Assembly: GCF_017829975.1 (NCBI RefSeq)
Contig: NZ_JAEEGA010000002.1
Location: forward strand, 172,357 to 236,356
From: Vagococcus allomyrinae
GTDB taxonomy: Bacteria > Bacillota > Bacilli > Lactobacillales > Vagococcaceae
Direction of reading: 5' to 3'
Length of the DNA stretch: 64,000 bases
Positions 12,510-21,929 of the stretch are shown piece by piece (the stretch's first letter is position 1; each line of letters starts with the position of its first letter). Under the pieces are notes generated by a model that searched no databases, was not told the origin of the DNA, and saw only the letters and a list, made by a program, of their open reading frames with translations. The translations under genes and the position numbers were made by a program.

Positions 12510-12599
12510 TACAGCTCCTCCTATCATTTTAGTCGTATCCTTGTATTAATTAGCACAGTTATATTATAGCACCAGACTCATTTGATTGTCTTTGTAAAG

Positions 12600-13690
12600 A
12601 GTTCCACGTTAGGCTAATCTTGTTTTCCATTATTCATCATCTAAGTATAGTTTTTCAAAACGAAAAAAGAGCTTTTTCCACTGGAAGACTGCTTCTTAGA
12701 AATAGCTTAAGATATCGCACCTTTTTCACCAAACCTTCTCCCCTTAAATCATTCTCTTACTGATTATTTTGCCGAAAAATCAGTTTCACTCTGAAATAAA
12801 GAGATTAGTAAACAACCATGATTCCAATTGAATTTGGTTGATTACTGTATCTAGCTTTAAGACAGTTAGTTATAATAGTCATCACGAAACAATAAAGGGC
12901 GTTAAACGAAAAACGAAACAAACAGACTAGCATGAGGAGCGCCTGCCTGTTTGCTACCAACAAATTATGGAGATGCAATTATAGAGTGTACTTTTAATAG
13001 GTTGTGATTGATAGCAAGTTCAATATAGCATACAAAACGATCAACTAGTGTAGATTTTCCTATATGAAAATCATTATTTTTATACAAAGAAACGAAGCAA
13101 GGTCTTTCTTAATTGAGTTCAGAGTTTTTTTATAAACGCACTTTGGCGTGAACCCTTTTATCAAGACAATAGATATTATTAATATATATAGTCCCTCGTA
13201 TAATAATCCTTTGATCAATTTGTTTAGTATTCATTACTTTTCTCAATTTTCTCAGAACAGCTGGTTTTTACTTCTCCTAGAAAATTAATAATAATGTCAA
13301 TGCTCACGCAAAAGATGCCCCTAAAAAATCAAAAAAGTAAACGTTCATTTTTCCAATGTGAAGTACGTGTAAACGAACTAATTTCATAACTACAGCTAAC
13401 TGATGCAACAGGAGTTTTCTAACCATATAAAAAGGAGTCCCCCATGTGTTACATTTAGGCCCTTAACAGACACGTACTCACAGGGAGAGATTCCCTATAA
13501 CCATTACACAACAACTACTCCTATTTGAACTAGGCATTTTAACGCAACTGGTAATGCTTCAATCAAATTGAATGATGAAGCCAGTCTGACACTGTCATTC
13601 AACGATAAAACAAGCACTAGCAACAAATAAAATGGCAACCAAATTAATAAACCAAAAGTTAAAACTAGCACATCTGTATTTATGGTAATT
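12600..13690. other. Non-coding stretch with no recognisable gene
   Basis: About 1.1 kb of AT-rich DNA with many stops in every frame. The only structures I can see are a CAAACAG/CTGTTTG inverted repeat at 12919-12953 and an orphan ribosome-site-like AAAAGGAG ahead of a four-codon frame near 13445. It may be decayed sequence. Confidence 0.5.
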
Positions 13691-13705
13691 CATGCTGATT
13701 TTTGT

Positions 13706-13841
13706 TATAATAGAATAGCAAAGAGGAGTTGCGCAAACAACTCCTCTTGAGGAAAAGCTAGCACCATTTAAGATGGTGGCTTTGTTAAGTGGAAAAAATA
13801 ACCAGTTAACCGCTAAAGTTATGGACTGGTTATTTTTTTTT
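13706..13841 (+). ncRNA. RatA-like antitoxin RNA, copy 1
   Basis: An extended -10 (TGTTATAAT, TATAAT at 13706-13711) is followed by a short predicted RNA of about 125 nt. It has hairpin GAGGAGTTG/CAACTCCTC, hairpin GCACCAT/ATGGTGGC, and a terminator AATAACCAGT/ACTGGTTATT with a T-run (13797-13841). The terminator region overlaps the 3' end of the convergent toxin gene, giving antisense complementarity as in TxpA/RatA-type loci. The same design recurs in three other places in the window. Confidence 0.75.
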
Positions 13842-13934
13842 GTCTTTTTTTAGCAATTCCACAACCAATTTAACTAAGGCAATGGTAAACATACCAAAGC
13901 CTAAAATTAAATTAATTGTCTCAAGTGCTGACAA
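13830..13934 (-). CDS. Hol-Tox (putative holin-like) type I toxin, copy 1
   Basis: A 34-residue peptide: a short N-terminus SALETINL, one membrane helix (LGFGMFTIALVKLVVELL) and a Lys-rich tail KKDKKK. It starts at TTG (13934) with AAAGGAG nine bases upstream. Size, sequence and the convergent structured RNA match the putative holin-like toxins of enterococci and bacilli. Such peptides act at the membrane when overproduced. The frame is shorter than the usual gene-calling cutoff. Its 3' end overlaps the RNA terminator. Confidence 0.8.
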   Translation of the reverse strand: MSALETINLILGFGMFTIALVKLVVELLKKDKKK

Positions 13935-14288
13935 AATCGGCTTCTCCTTTCCTAGATTTTGAGTGTATTCTCATACGCATCAACTCCTATCTGGATAAGC
14001 CACCGTCACAAACTTTACTAGTCAATTCCCTCTCACTATTATACCATGTGAACGCTGTTATATCAGTGTTTCTCCATAAAAAAACAAGACTTATTCCTTC
14101 ATCGCTCTGGCTACTTACGCCGCTCAGAAGAAATGTCTTACGATAGCAAAACTGAAAAAGCTCCCTCTCAAAGTGTGTCTAATAGCTAAACTACTTTTCT
14201 AATGGTACTTTTTGATTTTTTTCTTCCTCTTGGCTATGGAATTTTCATTCAGCACGCGTTATTTATGGTATTTCGTGCTAAATTTTGC

Positions 14289-14425
14289 TATAATGGAATA
14301 GTGAAGAGGAGTTGCGCAAACAACTCCTCTTGAGGAAAAGCTAGCACCATTTAAGATGGTGGCTTTATTAATTAGTAAAAAATAACCAGTTAACTAGCCA
14401 AAGTTATGGACTGGTTATTTTTTTT
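14289..14425 (+). ncRNA. RatA-like antitoxin RNA, copy 2
   Basis: TATAAT at 14289-14294 (extended, TGCTATAAT) precedes the same GAGGAGTTG/CAACTCCTC hairpin, the GCACCAT/ATGGTGG hairpin, and the AATAACCAGT/ACTGGTTATT terminator ending in eight Ts. It is convergent with toxin copy 2. Confidence 0.75.
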
Positions 14426-14518
14426 GTCTTTTTTTAGCAATTCCACAACCAATTTAACTAAGGCAATGGTAAACATACCAAAGCCTAACATTAAATTAAT
14501 CGTCTCAAGTGCTGACAA
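14390..14518 (-). CDS. Hol-Tox type I toxin, copy 2 (C-terminally extended)
   Basis: TTG start at 14518 with GAAAGGAG upstream. The sequence is the same as copy 1 apart from an Ile-to-Met change, up to the KKDKK tail. The T-run is one base shorter, so the frame shifts and the peptide reads on through NNQSITLAS, giving 42 residues. The stop then lies on the far side of the RNA terminator stem, so the antisense overlap is longer than in copy 1. Confidence 0.75.
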   Translation of the reverse strand: MSALETINLMLGFGMFTIALVKLVVELLKKDKKNNQSITLAS

Positions 14519-14873
14519 AATTGGCCTCTCCTTTCCTAGATTTTGAGTGTATTCTCATACGCATCAACTCCTATCTGGATAAGCCACCGTCACAAACTTT
14601 ACTAGTCAATTCCCTCTCGCTATCACACCGTGTAAGCGCTGTTATATCAGTGTTTTTTTCATTAAAAAACAAGACTTATTCCTTCCTCGCTCTGGCTACT
14701 TACGCCGCTCAGAAGAAATGTCTTACGATAGCAAAACTGAAAAAGCTTCCTCTCAAAGTGTGTCTAATAGCTAAACTACTTTTCTAATGGTACTTTTTGA
14801 TTTTTTTCTTCCTCTTGGCTATGGAATTTTCATTCAGTACGCGTTATTTATGGTATTTCGCCCTAAATTTTGC

Positions 14874-15009
14874 TATAATGGAATAGTAAAGAGGAGTTGC
14901 GTAAACAACTCCTCTTGAGGAAAAAACTAGCACCATTTAAGATGGTAGCTTCGTAAAATGGTAAAAAATAACCAGTTAACTAGCCAAAGTTATAGACTGG
15001 TTATTTTTT
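14874..15009 (+). ncRNA. RatA-like antitoxin RNA, copy 3
   Basis: TATAAT at 14874-14879 (extended -10), then the first hairpin with one loop change (GCGTAAA), the second hairpin weakened by a G-to-A change (ATGGTAGC), and the AATAACCAGT/ACTGGTTATT terminator. It is convergent with toxin copy 3. Confidence 0.7.
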
Positions 15010-15102
15010 GTCTTTTTTTAGCAGTTCCACAACCAATTTAACTAAGGCGATGGTAAACATACCAAAGCCTAAAATTAAATTAATTGTCTCAAGTGCTGAC
15101 AA
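15001..15102 (-). CDS. Hol-Tox type I toxin, copy 3
   Basis: A 33-residue peptide with the same membrane helix as copy 1 and a KKDKK end. TTG start at 15102. The ribosome site has changed from AAAGGAG to AAAGAAG, so translation is probably weaker than in copies 1 and 2. Confidence 0.72.
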   Translation of the reverse strand: MSALETINLILGFGMFTIALVKLVVELLKKDKK

Positions 15103-15334
15103 AATCGGCTTCTTCTTTCCTGTCATTTTGAACAGTGGGGAGTCAATTAGATACTTTCCAAAATGATCGTCATTCTATTTACGACTAAGGTACATTATTT
15201 TTATTATCACTTAACAAGGCAAGAACCGTTAAATTGTTTAGAATAATTGGTATACCACTTTAACAATAAAAACAAGCGCTACACAAACAAAAAGGTATCT
15301 AATAGTCTTAATACGCAATTATATAGTTCCCATT

Positions 15335-15408
15335 AAATAATCATCCTTTACCGTTAAACTTTCAGCCAGAAAAAAGCTGAAAGTACCACTCTTGGCGGAT
15401 GATTATGC
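15335..15408. repeat. Nested hairpin in the 15110-15778 gap
   Basis: Outer stem AATCATCC/GGATGATT encloses a perfect CTTTCAGC/GCTGAAAG stem (15359-15383). No T-run follows. It could be a transcript leader or a remnant of a mobile element. Otherwise this gap shows no gene. Confidence 0.45.
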
Positions 15409-15694
15409 GAATTATTAAGCGGAACAATATGTTTGATTATTTAACATGATGTATATAGTTACAAAAAAATGTAATACCTTTAGATCAGTAACTATGATAA
15501 TTACAAAGTTTTAAATCCTAGAGAAGCAGAACCCTTTAACTTTAATGAATAAATCCTATTCAAGAATCGTCAACAGATCGTCGGCAAATGGCTGACCTTC
15601 ACATAGCTGGATTTTTTTCAATTATAATAATGAAAGAACCTTAAGTATCAAATGATTTAGGTGATTTTCTAAATAAATGCCTAGCTTAATAACA

Positions 15695-15734
15695 GAAAAA
15701 AAGGTGAGACTCAGTTAGACTGAACTCACCTTTT
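15695..15734 (-). terminator. Terminator of the WxL operon
   Basis: AAAAGGTGAG/CTCACCTTTT stem with a 16-base loop and seven or more Ts on the minus strand, 45 bases beyond the last WxL gene. It is usable in both directions. Confidence 0.85.
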
Positions 15735-15778
15735 CCCCATTCCCTCTTAACCTTAATTGCTAAAAGAGATCAGTTTTT

Positions 15779-18685
15779 TTAAATGGCATCAATCAATGTC
15801 CATCTGATTGTTCCTTCATAGACACCTGATTTAGCAGCACCTGGTTTAACCTTCAATCTAAGGCCTTTCCCTTGTTGCCACTCATCTGAAATTTTAACAG
15901 CATCGTTATCTTCAGTTGTCATGCTTTTAATCGTTTTAGACTGAGTCGTTAGCTCCTGATCACCATACATCAGTCCACCTGTTAAGACAGAACTAGTGTC
16001 CGTCTTATGAGTCATGTCTTTAACGACACTTGCTTCCATTCGCCACTGAGACCCTGCATCACGAAAATCTTGAACGACTAATGGGCTCTCACCATTGAGG
16101 CCAAAGTCATAGATTTTTTCTCGAGTTGACAAGTTCAACTTCTCCGCCATCGTCACACTTGCTGGTGCTGAAATAAATTCCAAACGACCAGCTTTAACAG
16201 TTGTAACTACTTTATTGGACGTTAGCTCAGTTGTTGATGTCAAACCATCTATGGCAATCAGCACATCAGCCGTACCTTCTTCATAAATCTTTTCATCAAC
16301 TGGTGTTGTTTCCTTAACGGTTGCCTCAAAGCTCAACACTAAGTTATTGGCAACAGCTAGATCCGTATTTTCAGGTAAACTAACTGAAATAGTATTGCCT
16401 ACTTGACTACCAACTTCACTAATCGTTCCTGAAGTATCTGTTAATTTGATATTTTTGATATCCATTAAATTATCATCAATCACTTGGCTAAAGACAGCTG
16501 ACTGATAGTTATAAGCCAAGCCACTGACACTCTCTGCAAGAGAAAGGGTTAATTCATAGCTAACTGATTCTCCTTGCTTGACACTGCCACCGTCAATTGA
16601 CTCTTTCTTACTATTAAATACTTTCTGAGTTAATCCATAAACATCCGCATTCGCCACATACTTAAAGTAAACGGTTTGGATTTCCTCAGTATAAGTACCA
16701 GTGACATTGCCTGAATCTCCTACATAGGTATAATCGGCAATCGCCACTAGTTCACTCGTAGCATCATAACCACTACCAATATCACCATCTAGTGTAGCAG
16801 GATCTTTAATTGGTTGGTTGGTTTGATCCACATATTGAACCTCAACTTCACCAGTGCCTGCGATAACTTTAGTCGAAACTTCATTGGAAGCAACAGACGA
16901 GCTAGAAACATAGGGATCCACCGTCGATTGATCTATGGTTGACTGAAGGTTGATCGCTGCCGTTCCTTTTGCTCTCACAAAAGAACCAATAGCTGCGCTT
17001 TTCTTCACCACTGCTTTGTAACTTAAACGTAAATTCCCTAAAGCCAGTGGAGTAGCCGAATCAGCTAATTCACCTTTAATTGTCGTGCCATCAACCGTCG
17101 CAGTACCAACTTCATTCTCTAAAGCATCAGTCAATTTGAGCTCTGTTACGTTCTCTAAATTGGCATCAATAGCTTCCTCAATCGTAAATGATTTATACTT
17201 GGTCGACACACCTGTATAATTAGTGAAAATCGCATTTGGTTTTAAATCCAACAGATAGCTAGCTTTTTTACCTTGGCTAATTTCACCGTTATCAATGGAA
17301 ACATCAGCAGTATTTTTAACCGTTTGCTCCGCTGTAAAAAGGTCTTTGCTTTCCGCAAATACTAGCGTAACAACACTATCTTCCTGATATTTATACTTAC
17401 CAGTCAACTGACCATCTACCCCAAGTAAGGTATAACCATTACTTTGAATCTCATTAACTGTTTCAGTGTCTGGCGTGATTGTATAGTCTTCGCCTAATTC
17501 ACCAATATTTTCTTGGCTTTCAGCTAACTCATTACCTTTAGTATCCACGTATTTCACCGATACATTTTCCAATCCCGGCATCCGTGACATAGATAAGGCC
17601 TGTTGCGCAACAGAGCCACCAGTACTTCCTGAAAAGCCCCAATGAACTTTAAGTAACTCTTCTTCATCCAGCACATCCTCAGCAGAATAACCAAAAGTTT
17701 GAGCAACATCTTCCATACTGTTAAATTTATAGGAATTTTTGTAGACATTCGTTGCTTGCGGCACAATTGTTCCAGCAGCATTTTTTAACACATCTCTGAC
17801 TGTATAAGAAAGCGTAAAGGTTGCCGCATCCCAGGTCATTTCATACTCTTTCCAATAACCGTTACTTAAAAAAGCTGTTGCCAATTGCGGACTAAGATGA
17901 TGCGCAGGATATACTTGACCAACGGTCGGTTGATTATTACCTGGGTAGGCCTGTGGTCGAACAAATCCCATATGACCTCTGTATTTATTATATGCATCGT
18001 TCCCTGGTTGATCATATGACAGCTTGGACATATCCATATCCATATGTTCCTGATAAGTAGGTCGCGCATTTAAAAATAGATCGAACTCCATACTAAAGGC
18101 GTTTTGAACATAACGAGAGCCATATTTATTGTGACTCACTCCATCACCTGAATAAATTCCTAATCCTTGTCCGATATGACCAATCACTTTATCTGCTGGA
18201 TCATCAGAAGTTTCAATCACTGACATTCTTGGATCATTTTGTAAGGTAAAAGTCATACCATCTCCAGCGTTTTTTTGACTATTACCTAAATATAAATATG
18301 ACTTCAAATCAAAATCATACTTCATACTAACCCGGTTTTTACTCCAAATCGCCCCAGACTCGCTTCCGTTAGTACTAGTGATTTGAAGGGTTCTTCCTTC
18401 GTCAAGATAAGCAATCCCTGAGTTAGCATGAGAAATAGCTGGGTAAAAAAGATCCGTGATACTCAAGCCCAACTCAGGTACATTATTGACATTTCTTGTA
18501 TTCCTTTGCTTCAACTCTTCTAGCGGATCAGACATTAGTGATGAATTGTCGCTTTGATTTTCTGAGTTTTGAGTTTGTAAAACCCCCACCTCATCCAGAT
18601 TTTCTGCCTTAACTAGTTGACTAGAAGCCAAAAAGACAGAGGAAGCTAAAGTTAAAAACAACCACTTCTTAGTTGTTTTCTTCAT
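15779..18685 (-). CDS. Large WxL surface protein with L-type-lectin-like and MucBP-like domains
   Basis: About 968 residues from the ATG at 18685, chosen because AAAGGAG sits nine bases upstream; a start eight codons earlier has no such site. Order: signal peptide (to about 35), lectin-like domain of about 330 residues (YLDEGRTLQITSTNGSESGA, KNAGDGMTFTLQNDP, AFSMEFDLFLN), MucBP-like strands (VSVKYVDTKGNEL, VEVQYVDQTNQPI), two DUF11-like beta-sandwich repeats, and a C-terminal WxL domain with an internal WRMEASV and a terminal IRWTLIDAI. WxL domains attach non-covalently to peptidoglycan or to the DUF916 partner next door. Likely a glycan-binding adhesin and the last gene of the csc-type operon. 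Confidence 0.9.
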   Translation of the reverse strand: MKKTTKKWLFLTLASSVFLASSQLVKAENLDEVGVLQTQNSENQSDNSSLMSDPLEELKQRNTRNVNNVPELGLSITDLFYPAISHANSGIAYLDEGRTLQITSTNGSESGAIWSKNRVSMKYDFDLKSYLYLGNSQKNAGDGMTFTLQNDPRMSVIETSDDPADKVIGHIGQGLGIYSGDGVSHNKYGSRYVQNAFSMEFDLFLNARPTYQEHMDMDMSKLSYDQPGNDAYNKYRGHMGFVRPQAYPGNNQPTVGQVYPAHHLSPQLATAFLSNGYWKEYEMTWDAATFTLSYTVRDVLKNAAGTIVPQATNVYKNSYKFNSMEDVAQTFGYSAEDVLDEEELLKVHWGFSGSTGGSVAQQALSMSRMPGLENVSVKYVDTKGNELAESQENIGELGEDYTITPDTETVNEIQSNGYTLLGVDGQLTGKYKYQEDSVVTLVFAESKDLFTAEQTVKNTADVSIDNGEISQGKKASYLLDLKPNAIFTNYTGVSTKYKSFTIEEAIDANLENVTELKLTDALENEVGTATVDGTTIKGELADSATPLALGNLRLSYKAVVKKSAAIGSFVRAKGTAAINLQSTIDQSTVDPYVSSSSVASNEVSTKVIAGTGEVEVQYVDQTNQPIKDPATLDGDIGSGYDATSELVAIADYTYVGDSGNVTGTYTEEIQTVYFKYVANADVYGLTQKVFNSKKESIDGGSVKQGESVSYELTLSLAESVSGLAYNYQSAVFSQVIDDNLMDIKNIKLTDTSGTISEVGSQVGNTISVSLPENTDLAVANNLVLSFEATVKETTPVDEKIYEEGTADVLIAIDGLTSTTELTSNKVVTTVKAGRLEFISAPASVTMAEKLNLSTREKIYDFGLNGESPLVVQDFRDAGSQWRMEASVVKDMTHKTDTSSVLTGGLMYGDQELTTQSKTIKSMTTEDNDAVKISDEWQQGKGLRLKVKPGAAKSGVYEGTIRWTLIDAI

Positions 18686-18842
18686 TTTATCAGTTCTCCT
18701 TTCTTGCATATTTATTCCCTTATGTTCAAGTAAGTCTGTTTATTAACTATCAGCAGCTATGAGAAGTTAACATGATACCTCTCACTACGCTTATAGCACA
18801 AGGTGAATCTGGAAACTCCAGATTCAACACTTATGCCCTAGT

Positions 18843-19961
18843 TTATTTTTTACGCTTCTTGCTTTTGCTTTTACTTTTATTTTTGCTGACTTTTCTTTTT
18901 TGCTCCTGCTTTTTCTTCTTCACAATTACCACAATCATGATAATAATCAGAATCAAGGCAAGCAATGCTACACCACCAATAATGTACCACTTCGTATAAT
19001 CAGTCGGTAAATCAACGGCTTTGGCATTCAATTTATCCGCTTCTTCACGTTTAATCACAAAGTCTTCTTCGAAGGTCCATTCCTGGCGTTCGCCATCTTT
19101 TTCATCCTTTGGATCAGAAACCGCTACTAACTTCAACGTATATTCCCCAGCTCGGTAACGTTCTTTTCCAATTGGAATCCCAAAGTCAAAAGCTGAATTC
19201 GGCGCCATCCGGTAGCCATCGCTTTTTACTTCATACAAGACATCGCTACTGCCTTTTTTCATGACTTTGGCTTCAATTGAGACATCTTCCATGACAGCTG
19301 ATGTCGGATTTTGTAAGGTTGCTTTCGTCGTATTATTCCCCATAATCTGACTGGCAAAGACTTTGTTTAACTTCATATCCGTTTTGACAAATTCTTCGTT
19401 TTCAATTAAAACAACGCCAATTGAGTAAGTCATTTCATTCTCAATTTTCATACCACCTTGAGAACTTTTGTCTTCGGTTTGTTTATCTTCAGTTTTCTTT
19501 GTTTTAACATTAACGCCGCCTAAAATCATACCGTCGTATTCTTCTGCTGGCATCTCAATCTGGATTTTTGTTTTAACATCCGATTGAGCTGGCACTTTTA
19601 CTTCTTTTGGTGTTGACGCGATCGAAGGAAAAGGGAACAGCAAACTTTTATCGATCTCTTTCTCCATGAGATTATAGTCAATTAACCCATTATCGTTCGT
19701 CGTAGCAGAAGATAAGCCTACCTCTGCTGTTACTTCTTGATCAGAAGAGTTAAAGAGTTGTAATTCAATTTCCTGTTTCGCCCCTGGAGACATCTTCAAG
19801 TAATAAAACGACACATCTTTTTTAAACTGATTCTCGGGTAAAATCGCCTTAACGGCAATTGGCGACGAATCTGCCTTGGCAACTTTTGGCATCATCCCAA
19901 CCACCATCACCGCGATCATTACGACGACTAATCGAAACGTTAACTTCATTTTTCTCATCAT
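18843..19961 (-). CDS. DUF916/DUF3324 WxL-interacting membrane protein
   Basis: About 372 residues with a signal peptide (VVVMIAVMVVGMMPKVAKA). The DUF916 domain (about 30-150) contains FYYLKMSPGAKQEIELQLFN and EEYDGMILGGVNVK; the DUF3324 domain follows (NEEFVKTDMKLNKVFASQI, PNSAFDFGIPIG, AGEYTLKLVA). A single membrane helix (WYIIGGVALLALILIIIMIVV) ends in a long Lys/Arg/Ser tail facing the cytoplasm. In csc clusters this protein (CscA type) binds WxL proteins and peptidoglycan and holds the complex at the surface. The start is one of two adjacent ATGs at 19958-19961; the ribosome site is weak. Confidence 0.92.
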   Translation of the reverse strand: MMRKMKLTFRLVVVMIAVMVVGMMPKVAKADSSPIAVKAILPENQFKKDVSFYYLKMSPGAKQEIELQLFNSSDQEVTAEVGLSSATTNDNGLIDYNLMEKEIDKSLLFPFPSIASTPKEVKVPAQSDVKTKIQIEMPAEEYDGMILGGVNVKTKKTEDKQTEDKSSQGGMKIENEMTYSIGVVLIENEEFVKTDMKLNKVFASQIMGNNTTKATLQNPTSAVMEDVSIEAKVMKKGSSDVLYEVKSDGYRMAPNSAFDFGIPIGKERYRAGEYTLKLVAVSDPKDEKDGERQEWTFEEDFVIKREEADKLNAKAVDLPTDYTKWYIIGGVALLALILIIIMIVVIVKKKKQEQKRKVSKNKSKSKSKKRKK

Positions 19962-20139
19962 TCCACTTCCACATCCTCTTATATTGTTTAGTTGATAAAA
20001 TAAGTATACCCTCAATTACCAACCCAATTGACTCAATAATTGAGTCTAATTAACCTATTTTTTGGCAAAAAGATTTAGTGGAAAGTCAAACCGAATCCCG
20101 TTGCTTCATTCACCTTTCATCCCTCTTATACTAAAAGTA

Positions 20140-20925
20140 TTAAATCCCGTCAGCCAATGTCCACTCTAATTTTGCTACATAGGTTTTGCCTACTAATTTT
20201 TCATCTGTCCCAATAGCATGTAATTTAACTCCTGGGTTATATTGACCTGTTTCACCTTCACGAGAAGTGGCACCAGCTGCTGGATTAGCTTCTGTATAAG
20301 ACTCATTGAATACCAATGACGTTTTAGAACTGTCGGTATTTTTACCGGCTTTTGTGCTCATGATTTCAACTGATTGTCCTAGTGTCAGGTTTTTAGACGC
20401 TGCGCCGTCAAAGACGTTAACCGCACCAGCAATATCCGTTCCACTCATTCGTGTGTTGGACAACTTGGCTTGAGTTAACTCGATATAGGTTTGCTCCAAA
20501 GCTTTACCGCCACCTTCTGGGGTAAACGGGTTAGCTTTAACACTTAGTGTCCAGCCTTTTTGTTCGCCACGAACGTCTTCCACTTGAATGTAGTGAGAGA
20601 TGTCTTTTTTTGTATTGGTTGCGTCATCTTTATCAACATAACGATCCATCAAGGCGTCAACCGTATAGCTATCAGATTTAATTTCGATTTCACCAAAGTG
20701 ATAATCGGAAATGTGATTGACTCTTAGGGTTCCTTTTGAACCATTAGGTATCTCTGGCACAATGATCTCGTCTTCTGTTTCAGGTTTGGTAACCTCTCCT
20801 GTTGACGTATCCCCTTGTGTTTTAAAAATCACATCACCTTGTGTTTCGACAGTTGCGGCACTGGCTTCAAAGGCAGCCCCTAATATAGCAGTTGTTAACA
20901 ACATTCCTGTCACTAATTTTTTCAT
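20140..20925 (-). CDS. WxL-domain surface protein (1 of 6 small paralogues)
   Basis: 261 residues with a signal peptide (to ASAA). A short acidic, proline-containing linker (GEVTKPETEDEIIVPEIPNG) is followed by one WxL domain with the two diagnostic motifs: GWTLSVKANPF in the middle and KLEWTLADGI at the very C-terminus. GAGGAG lies before the ATG. Small WxL proteins bind peptidoglycan and the DUF916 partner. It lies 25 bases after the preceding paralogue in the same direction. Confidence 0.92.
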   Translation of the reverse strand: MKKLVTGMLLTTAILGAAFEASAATVETQGDVIFKTQGDTSTGEVTKPETEDEIIVPEIPNGSKGTLRVNHISDYHFGEIEIKSDSYTVDALMDRYVDKDDATNTKKDISHYIQVEDVRGEQKGWTLSVKANPFTPEGGGKALEQTYIELTQAKLSNTRMSGTDIAGAVNVFDGAASKNLTLGQSVEIMSTKAGKNTDSSKTSLVFNESYTEANPAAGATSREGETGQYNPGVKLHAIGTDEKLVGKTYVAKLEWTLADGI

Positions 20926-20950
20926 AATTGATCTCCTCTTTTCTTTTTTA

Positions 20951-21769
20951 TTAAATCCCAGACGTTAAGGTCCAAGTTAAGGTAGATGTATAATCAACAC
21001 CTGTGTATGGCGCGATTCCAGCAGGTTTCACAAACTGAACACCGGCAGTGTTGCCGTCTGCATAAGTTGTGGCACCTTTTTCATACCCATCATGGAAGAC
21101 GTTTGATACCTGATAACCATTGGTATCTTTACCGGCTTGAGTTTTCATTACTGAAACGGATGCTGTGCCATTAGTTGCTAAGCCTGTTTTGGCTAAGTCT
21201 TCTTGACCCGTAATTCTTTCGGCTGCTTTAGCAGACGTCATATAATCTGACGTTAAAGTCGACCCACCAAAGACGATTGTGCTGTTTGTTAAAACATGCG
21301 TACCACCTGGTAAATCAGCTCCTGTTGCGGTAAACGGTGTTGCTTTAACCGTTAAATCCCATTTCGCAGCTTCCCCCGTTAACCCGCGACCATCTGATAC
21401 TTGGACAAATGGGGCGATATCACTTTCAGCGGCTTCACCTTTAAGGTTGTATTTCAAAACGTTAACGTTTGACACGCTGCGAGCTGCTTTTGATTCTTCG
21501 GTTTTAAAGAATAAGTTAGGGACAAACTGAATTCTAAGAGCTCCAGTGCCACCATTTCCTTGACCAGGCAATTCAATCACTTCTGGGTCTTCCCCTTCTT
21601 CGCCATCTTCATTTGGTGTGTGAACTTCACCAGTTGAGTCATCGCCTTCTGGGCTAAATTGAACTTTACCTTCGGTATTAAGTGAGGTAGTTTCTTCTGC
21701 AGCGTTAGCAGTGTAACCTCCTGCTAAGACTAAGGCGCAAATTCCTGCTGCTAAAATTGATTTTTTCAT
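20951..21769 (-). CDS. WxL-domain surface protein (2 of 6)
   Basis: 272 residues: a signal peptide ending NAAE, an acidic linker with TGEVHTPNEDGEEGEDPE, and a WxL domain with KWDLTVKATPF and the C-terminal TLTWTLTSGI. It also has the GLTGE and PAGIAPYTG segments shared with the 21930 paralogue, so these two are the closest pair. The 160-base gap upstream carries two palindromes that may attenuate or separate transcripts. Confidence 0.92.
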   Translation of the reverse strand: MKKSILAAGICALVLAGGYTANAAEETTSLNTEGKVQFSPEGDDSTGEVHTPNEDGEEGEDPEVIELPGQGNGGTGALRIQFVPNLFFKTEESKAARSVSNVNVLKYNLKGEAAESDIAPFVQVSDGRGLTGEAAKWDLTVKATPFTATGADLPGGTHVLTNSTIVFGGSTLTSDYMTSAKAAERITGQEDLAKTGLATNGTASVSVMKTQAGKDTNGYQVSNVFHDGYEKGATTYADGNTAGVQFVKPAGIAPYTGVDYTSTLTWTLTSGI

Positions 21770-21825
21770 GTGATGTTTCCCCTTATAAATTATTTTTTTA
21801 TGTTAGTTTTCTCTGACCATCGACA

Positions 21826-21916
21826 TTAGGTGAAAAAACAGAGTTCGAAAACAGTTGTTATTGAACCATTTTCCACCTAAGTATCGCTGGAATATTCGCT
21901 TAACTTAACGTTAAGT
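21826..21916. repeat. Hairpin pair between WxL genes
   Basis: A long stem TTAGGTG...CACCTAA (21826-21886) is followed by a perfect 14-base palindrome ACTTAACGTTAAGT (21903-21916). These are the only long structures inside the WxL operon. There is no T-run, so partial termination, transcript processing or an operator are all possible. Confidence 0.45.
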
Positions 21917-21929
21917 CAGTTAACTCTGA

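Larger units (their letters stand above)
13706..15110. repeat. Tandem array of three type I toxin-antitoxin units
   Basis: The -10 boxes of the three RNA genes lie at 13706, 14289 and 14874, so the period is 583-585 bases. Each unit carries RNA gene, toxin gene and about 350 bases of conserved spacer (for example the shared TGTATTCTCATACGCATCAA stretch). The third unit lacks the spacer, so the array ends inside it. The copies differ by point changes and by the length of one T-run at the toxin C-terminus (9, 8 and 6 T), which changes the last residues of the peptide. Confidence 0.85.

Noticed and set aside
14509-14787. Plus-strand frames in the spacers of the type I array (also 13916-14146)
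   Set aside because: They run antisense into the toxin start and across the spacer; the similarity between copies reflects the DNA duplication, not coding.
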